From Psychromonas sp. SP041 (GTDB taxonomy: Bacteria; Pseudomonadota; Gammaproteobacteria; Enterobacterales; Psychromonadaceae), in NCBI RefSeq assembly GCF_000470315.2, contig NZ_CBRF02000008.1, positions 1 to 64,000 on the forward strand: DNA of 64,000 bases, given 5' to 3'. Positions 60,399 through 64,000 of this stretch are shown here, piece after piece. Positions within the stretch are counted from its first letter, which is position 1; the number at the start of each line of letters is the position of its first letter. The notes under the pieces are model-generated. The model was given only the letters and a program-made list of their open reading frames with translations, was not told the origin of the DNA and did not search any database. Position numbers and translations under genes: made by a program.

Positions 60399-60414
60399 AA
60401 TTGGCATCCCAATT
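60399..60414. promoter_or_regulatory. UxuR/ExuR-like operator 1 upstream of manA
   Basis: AATTGGCATCCCAATT, nearly palindromic, matching the E. coli UxuR/ExuR half-site pattern ATTGG-N4-CCAAT. It lies 234 nt before the manA start. Confidence 0.7.
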
Positions 60415-60469
60415 AAAAAATAATACCAGTCTAGTTCACAACTGCTAAAAACCACTTTAAAAAAACAAC

Positions 60470-60486
60470 ATTTGGTACACCAATTT
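60470..60486. promoter_or_regulatory. UxuR/ExuR-like operator 2 upstream of manA
   Basis: ATTTGGTACACCAATTT, core TTGGT-AC-ACCAA. Closer to the E. coli consensus than site 1. Confidence 0.75.
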
Positions 60487-60647
60487 AAGTATAATAATTT
60501 AATATCAAGACTTTCATTAACCATGTGTAAACTAAAAGAGTCTTAACTATAAAAATAACATTTAAAATCAAACAGTTAATATGGCGTTGTTGCTTGCATT
60601 TATAAAAAACTGAATAAATAGGTAAGGCTTAATTAGGAGAGCATCTT

Positions 60648-61736
60648 ATGCATTACAAAGGACAATTAATCACTTTCGCACCTAATAGGGTATGGCGTTC
60701 TTATGTTGGAGGGAAAACACTTGATGGCCTACAAAATGTGGAAGAGCCGACTGATTCTCATTTTCCTGAAGAATGGATAGCCTCTACCGTTCAGGCAGTA
60801 AACCCAGACAGAGAATCACATATCGAAGGGATATCAACAGCGTTAATATCCTCTCAAGGTACTGACTTTGCAGCGTTAATTCAATCAGACCCTGATTATT
60901 TTTTAGGGCCGAAGCATGCTAAGAAATACACTAAAAACCCAATGGTATTGGTAAAGTACTTAGACTCTTCGGTAAGATTACACTTTCAAGCACATCCAAC
61001 GGCTGAGTTTGCAAAACAACACTTAAACTCAAACTCGGGCAAAGCAGAAGCTTATTATATACTTGATATCAGAGAAGATGTCTCAGACCCTTATATTTAT
61101 TTAGGTTTTCAAAATCCGCCTAGCCGTGAAGATTTTAAAGAGATGATTGAAAATCAGGATATGGAAAAAATAGAGTCCTGCTTTAAGAAAATCCCCGTTA
61201 AACCCAACGATTGTTTTTTTATTCCTGGCGGCATGCCTCATGCCATTGGCGAAGGTATTTTGATGATTGAAGTGATGGAGCCTTCTGATTGGGCTGTAAG
61301 ATTTGAGTTTGAAAAGTCTGGTTATACCTTACCTGAAGAAGCACGGTTTATGAAAAAAGGCTTAGATTTTTGTTTAGATGTATTTGATTACACTCAATAT
61401 ACGCCTGAATATATCAAAGAGCATTTTCAACAAAAAGCACAGAAAGTAACTCAATATAATGATCATTCTTACAAAGAGTCTTTAGTGGGTAGTCAAGCGA
61501 CTGATCGATTTAGAATCTGTAAATCGACAATTAAAGGGAATGTCCAGAAAGTAGAAGATGAGTTCTTTATTGGTGTTATCACTAAAGGCTCATGTACTAT
61601 AAAAACGGGAACAGAGTCTTTGACGCTATCGCAATATGATACTTTCTTCTGCCCTTACGGCCTTGATGAATTTACTATTACTTCAAGTGATGGCGTAGAA
61701 ATTATCGAGTGTTATCCACCTTTAAGCGATGAATAA
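60648..61736 (+). CDS. manA: Mannose-6-phosphate isomerase, class I type
   Basis: 362 residues. Zinc ligands are visible in LHFQAHPT (Gln and His), KAEAYYIL (Glu) and GGMPHAIGEG (His). Family reaction: mannose-6-phosphate to fructose-6-phosphate. The promoter carries the same operator type as uxuA/uxuB, so this copy may serve uronate or mannuronate use rather than cell-wall sugar supply. TTAGGAGAGC precedes the ATG. It is a single gene, convergent with uxuA. Confidence 0.88.
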   Translation: MHYKGQLITFAPNRVWRSYVGGKTLDGLQNVEEPTDSHFPEEWIASTVQAVNPDRESHIEGISTALISSQGTDFAALIQSDPDYFLGPKHAKKYTKNPMVLVKYLDSSVRLHFQAHPTAEFAKQHLNSNSGKAEAYYILDIREDVSDPYIYLGFQNPPSREDFKEMIENQDMEKIESCFKKIPVKPNDCFFIPGGMPHAIGEGILMIEVMEPSDWAVRFEFEKSGYTLPEEARFMKKGLDFCLDVFDYTQYTPEYIKEHFQQKAQKVTQYNDHSYKESLVGSQATDRFRICKSTIKGNVQKVEDEFFIGVITKGSCTIKTGTESLTLSQYDTFFCPYGLDEFTITSSDGVEIIECYPPLSDE

Positions 61737-61876
61737 ATCATTTATTTCTCTCCCACCTCGAGTGGGGGGAGAAACCGCTATAAAAGTATTTAACAATAGA
61801 GTCAAAAACAAGATAATTTATTTATTATCAATGTTTTAATTAAAATAAAAGAGAGCGTTAGATAAATATAAAGACA

Positions 61877-61906
61877 TAAAAAACCGAGCTTTTAAATGCT
61901 CGGTCA
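61877..61906 (-). terminator. Terminator after uxuA
   Basis: On the minus strand ACCGAGC-N8-GCTCGGT is followed by TTTTTT, 43 nt past the uxuA stop. Confidence 0.9.
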
Positions 61907-61947
61907 AGTTACAATAGAAAATAACGTATGTAATGATCTTAAAAAAG

Positions 61948-63132
61948 CTACGTCTTAAAAAAGCTACGTTTTAACCCCATTTCTAAACCTCTAATCTCTG
62001 CCAATCCTTTTAATCTACCAATTGCAGAATACCCAGGGTTCGTTTCTTTGCGTAAATCATCCAACATTTGATGTCCATGATCAGGACGCATTGGAATAGC
62101 ACGACCTTCACCGTTATTCTCTCTACGGTGCTCTTCTTCAAGGATCGCCATAACAACATTGTACATATCAACATCACCATTAAGGTGTGCCGCTTCATGG
62201 AAGCTCATCGGGTTCTCTTCACGCATAGTAGAACGTAAATGAGTAAAATAAATACGGCTTCCGTACTGTTTAATCATATTAACTAAATCATTATCGCCAC
62301 GCACACCGTAAGAACCCGTGCACATAGTTAAGCCATTTTGTTGGCTTGGAATCTCAGTAGTTAACCATTCAATATCTTCAATTGTTGAAACAATACGCGG
62401 TAAACCCAGAATAGGACGTGGTGGATCGTCAGGATGTACCGCCATTTTTAAACCAGTAGCATCACAAACAGGCATTAAAGACTTTAAAAAGTAAGCTAAA
62501 TGTTCGCGTAACTTATCTTTACTAATGCCATTATAACGGTCTAATTGCGCCTGAAATTCAGTTAACGTATAACCTTCTTCTGCGCCGGGTAAGCCTGCGA
62601 TTATATTAGAGGTTAATTTATCAATATCCGCTTGAGTCATGTTATTAAAGTAAACTTGCGCCTGTGCAATCTCTTCAGGACTGTAAGCGGACTCTGCACC
62701 AGGTCTTTTTAAGATATGAATTTCAAATGCAGCAAAAGCAATTTGATCAAAACGTAAAGCACGAGAACCATCTTCCATCTCAAAAGCAAGATCGGTACGT
62801 GTCCAATCTAATACCGGCATAAAGTTATAACACACGGTATCAATCCCACTTTTAGCAAGATTTTCAATAGTTTGCTTATAATTGTCTATCCACTGTTGAA
62901 AGTTACCCGTTTGGGTTTTAATTTCTTCATGAACTGGAACACTCTCAACAACAGACCAAGTTAAGCCTTTCGCTTCGATAATGGCTTTACGCTTTAGAAT
63001 TTCTTCAACGGTCCATACTTCGCCATTTTTAATATGGTGCAAGGCATTCACAATACCCGTCGCGCCAGCTTGCTTAATATCATCCAAAGAAACGGGATCG
63101 TTTGGTCCATACCAACGCCAAGTTTGTTCCAT
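61948..63132 (-). CDS. uxuA: Mannonate dehydratase
   Basis: 394 residues, the usual UxuA length. It converts D-mannonate to 2-keto-3-deoxygluconate in the cytoplasm. Family features: [28 protein letters not shown] at the start (split here: [13 protein letters not shown]), [19 protein letters not shown] (Cys metal ligand) and [16 protein letters not shown] lies upstream. It is divergent from uxuB and shares operators with it. Confidence 0.97.
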   Translation of the reverse strand: MEQTWRWYGPNDPVSLDDIKQAGATGIVNALHHIKNGEVWTVEEILKRKAIIEAKGLTWSVVESVPVHEEIKTQTGNFQQWIDNYKQTIENLAKSGIDTVCYNFMPVLDWTRTDLAFEMEDGSRALRFDQIAFAAFEIHILKRPGAESAYSPEEIAQAQVYFNNMTQADIDKLTSNIIAGLPGAEEGYTLTEFQAQLDRYNGISKDKLREHLAYFLKSLMPVCDATGLKMAVHPDDPPRPILGLPRIVSTIEDIEWLTTEIPSQQNGLTMCTGSYGVRGDNDLVNMIKQYGSRIYFTHLRSTMREENPMSFHEAAHLNGDVDMYNVVMAILEEEHRRENNGEGRAIPMRPDHGHQMLDDLRKETNPGYSAIGRLKGLAEIRGLEMGLKRSFFKT

Positions 63133-63215
63133 TACTTACCTCTCTACATTCATTTCCATATTCATTTCTACGTTAATATTAGCTTATATTTATTGCTTAA
63201 ATTAATGAAAAATAA

Positions 63216-63231
63216 AATTGGAATTCCAATT
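63216..63231. promoter_or_regulatory. UxuR/ExuR-like operator A between uxuA and uxuB
   Basis: AATTGGAATTCCAATT, a perfect 16-bp palindrome about 84 nt upstream of uxuA. It agrees with the E. coli UxuR pattern except for the central bases. Confidence 0.82.
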
Positions 63232-63293
63232 AAAAGACCATTTACCCATTAAATATAAGGGATAGTAGTGAGTTTCGCAATATAAAAACACAC

Positions 63294-63308
63294 ATTGGTT
63301 TACCAAAT
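63294..63308. promoter_or_regulatory. UxuR/ExuR-like operator B between uxuA and uxuB
   Basis: ATTGGTTTACCAAAT, core TTGGT-TT-ACCAA. Confidence 0.72.
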
Positions 63309-63324
63309 AAACAAAATAATATAG

Positions 63325-63337
63325 ATTGCATACCAAT
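63325..63337. promoter_or_regulatory. Weak UxuR/ExuR-like half site
   Basis: ATTGCATACCAAT has one full half-site and one mismatched half-site. It is about 165 nt before uxuB. Confidence 0.45.
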
Positions 63338-63502
63338 AAGGGCGGTATTGCTCTACCACTTATGATCTAATATTGAAGTGTTTTAATGTAACCGTAGAGC
63401 TTATTACTTAAATTAAATACCTAATAACGAACATTAATAATAAAACCTTAGTTCAGTCAAATAGATGATTTGTTACTTATGTTGATGAATCCTGGAGAAA
63501 TT

Positions 63503-64000
63503 ATGTCAATCACAAAGCCACCTTTAAAAACAACCATTATCGATAGCCAAGTTAACCAAGCTACGTTAAAAACACGTATTGTGCATATTGGATTTGGTGC
63601 CTTTCATCGTGCTCATCAAGCTTTATATACCAATGAAATGCTTGAGAAAACACAATCTGACTGGGGTATTTGCGAAGTTAACTTATTTAGTGGTAGTGAA
63701 ATCGTTAAAAAACTCCGTTTACAAAATCATCGCTATTTAGTCGCTGAAAAAGGCGCTAATGAAAATATCATTAAAATGGTCGGCTCGATCAAAGAATCTC
63801 TCCATCCTAAGCTTGATAGTAAACAGGCGATCATTGAAAAAATGGCTGAAGAGCAAGTCGCCATTGTCTCTATGACGATTACAGAAAAAGGCTACTGTGT
63901 AGACCATTCAACAGGTCAGCTAGACCCAACTAACTCACTTATTATCCATGACTTAGAAAACCCAAGTGAACCTAATTCAGCGATTGGTTATATTGTTGAG
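63503..64000 (+). CDS. uxuB: Fructuronate reductase / mannitol dehydrogenase family, partial
   Basis: 166 codons are visible; the gene runs off the right edge. It starts at an ATG with TGGAGAAA upstream. The NAD-binding pattern HIGFGAFHRAHQALYTNEM is the mannitol dehydrogenase family signature, and the opening part with MTITEKGYC fits UxuB. It would oxidise or reduce between D-fructuronate and D-mannonate, next to uxuA. YeiQ-type paralogs cannot be excluded, but the divergent uxuA supports UxuB. Confidence 0.88.
   Translation, partial: MSITKPPLKTTIIDSQVNQATLKTRIVHIGFGAFHRAHQALYTNEMLEKTQSDWGICEVNLFSGSEIVKKLRLQNHRYLVAEKGANENIIKMVGSIKESLHPKLDSKQAIIEKMAEEQVAIVSMTITEKGYCVDHSTGQLDPTNSLIIHDLENPSEPNSAIGYIVE

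Overview
The window is a stretch of chromosome from an A+T-rich marine gammaproteobacterium. Gene content (metH, metA, lexA, gspC-N, hslRO, ATP-type pckA, a CsrB-like RNA, PL7 alginate lyases, uxuAB) and A+T-rich spacers suggest a Psychromonas- or Moritella-like organism. That placement is an impression from protein family resemblance; no search was run. No tRNA, rRNA, phage, IS transposase or CRISPR array was seen.

Layout. (1) 1-1690: N-terminal part of a huge repetitive surface adhesin on the minus strand, running off the left edge. (2) 2253-9902: metH and metA (metA with tandem MetJ boxes), a GNAT enzyme, a Sco copper chaperone, and lexA with its own SOS box. A 600-nt gene-free but hairpin-rich stretch ending in a strong terminator lies between metA and metH. 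(3) 10077-21392: complete 12-gene type II secretion operon gspCDEFGHIJKLMN. (4) 21680-25695: hslR-hslO, pckA, and a CAP-domain lipoprotein. (5) 25756-38665: scsD/scsB thiol-redox pair, ldhA, a membrane methyltransferase, a purine phosphoribosyltransferase, acpH, EamA, a sutR-like regulator divergent from a BenE transporter, a methyltransferase, and a PEP-CTERM-like exported protein. (6) 40326-41116, minus strand: what I read as an unusually long CsrB-type regulatory RNA, about 790 nt with nearly 60 GGA triplets, five of its segments being near-identical 81-nt tandem repeats. This is the most remarkable element. (7) 41569-53226: an Na+/H+ antiporter, a degenerate HD-GYP membrane protein, an ABC exporter, a GreA/B-like protein, a Tat-exported class V aminotransferase fold protein, and a periplasmic binding protein paired with a GGDEF-EAL protein. 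(8) 53338-64000: an alginate/uronate region with two secreted PL7 alginate lyases, a MATE transporter, manA, uxuA and the start of uxuB. The manA and uxuA/uxuB promoter regions share palindromes of the UxuR/ExuR type (TTGG-N4-CCAA).

How the parts may fit. The type II secretion system could export the two alginate lyases, which have signal peptides but no lipobox. Products would enter uronate metabolism through ManA/UxuA/UxuB under one GntR-type regulator. The CsrB-like RNA would titrate CsrA; three genes here (gspC, the HD-GYP-like gene, the GGDEF-EAL gene) carry a GGATG motif at or next to their ribosome binding site or start codon and are plausible CsrA targets. Two copies of a small interspersed inverted-repeat element (25756-25927 and 39764-40023) lie in opposite orientations.

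Start codons were moved inward from the longest open frame wherever a Shine-Dalgarno sequence or a family-typical N-terminus supported it; each case is stated.
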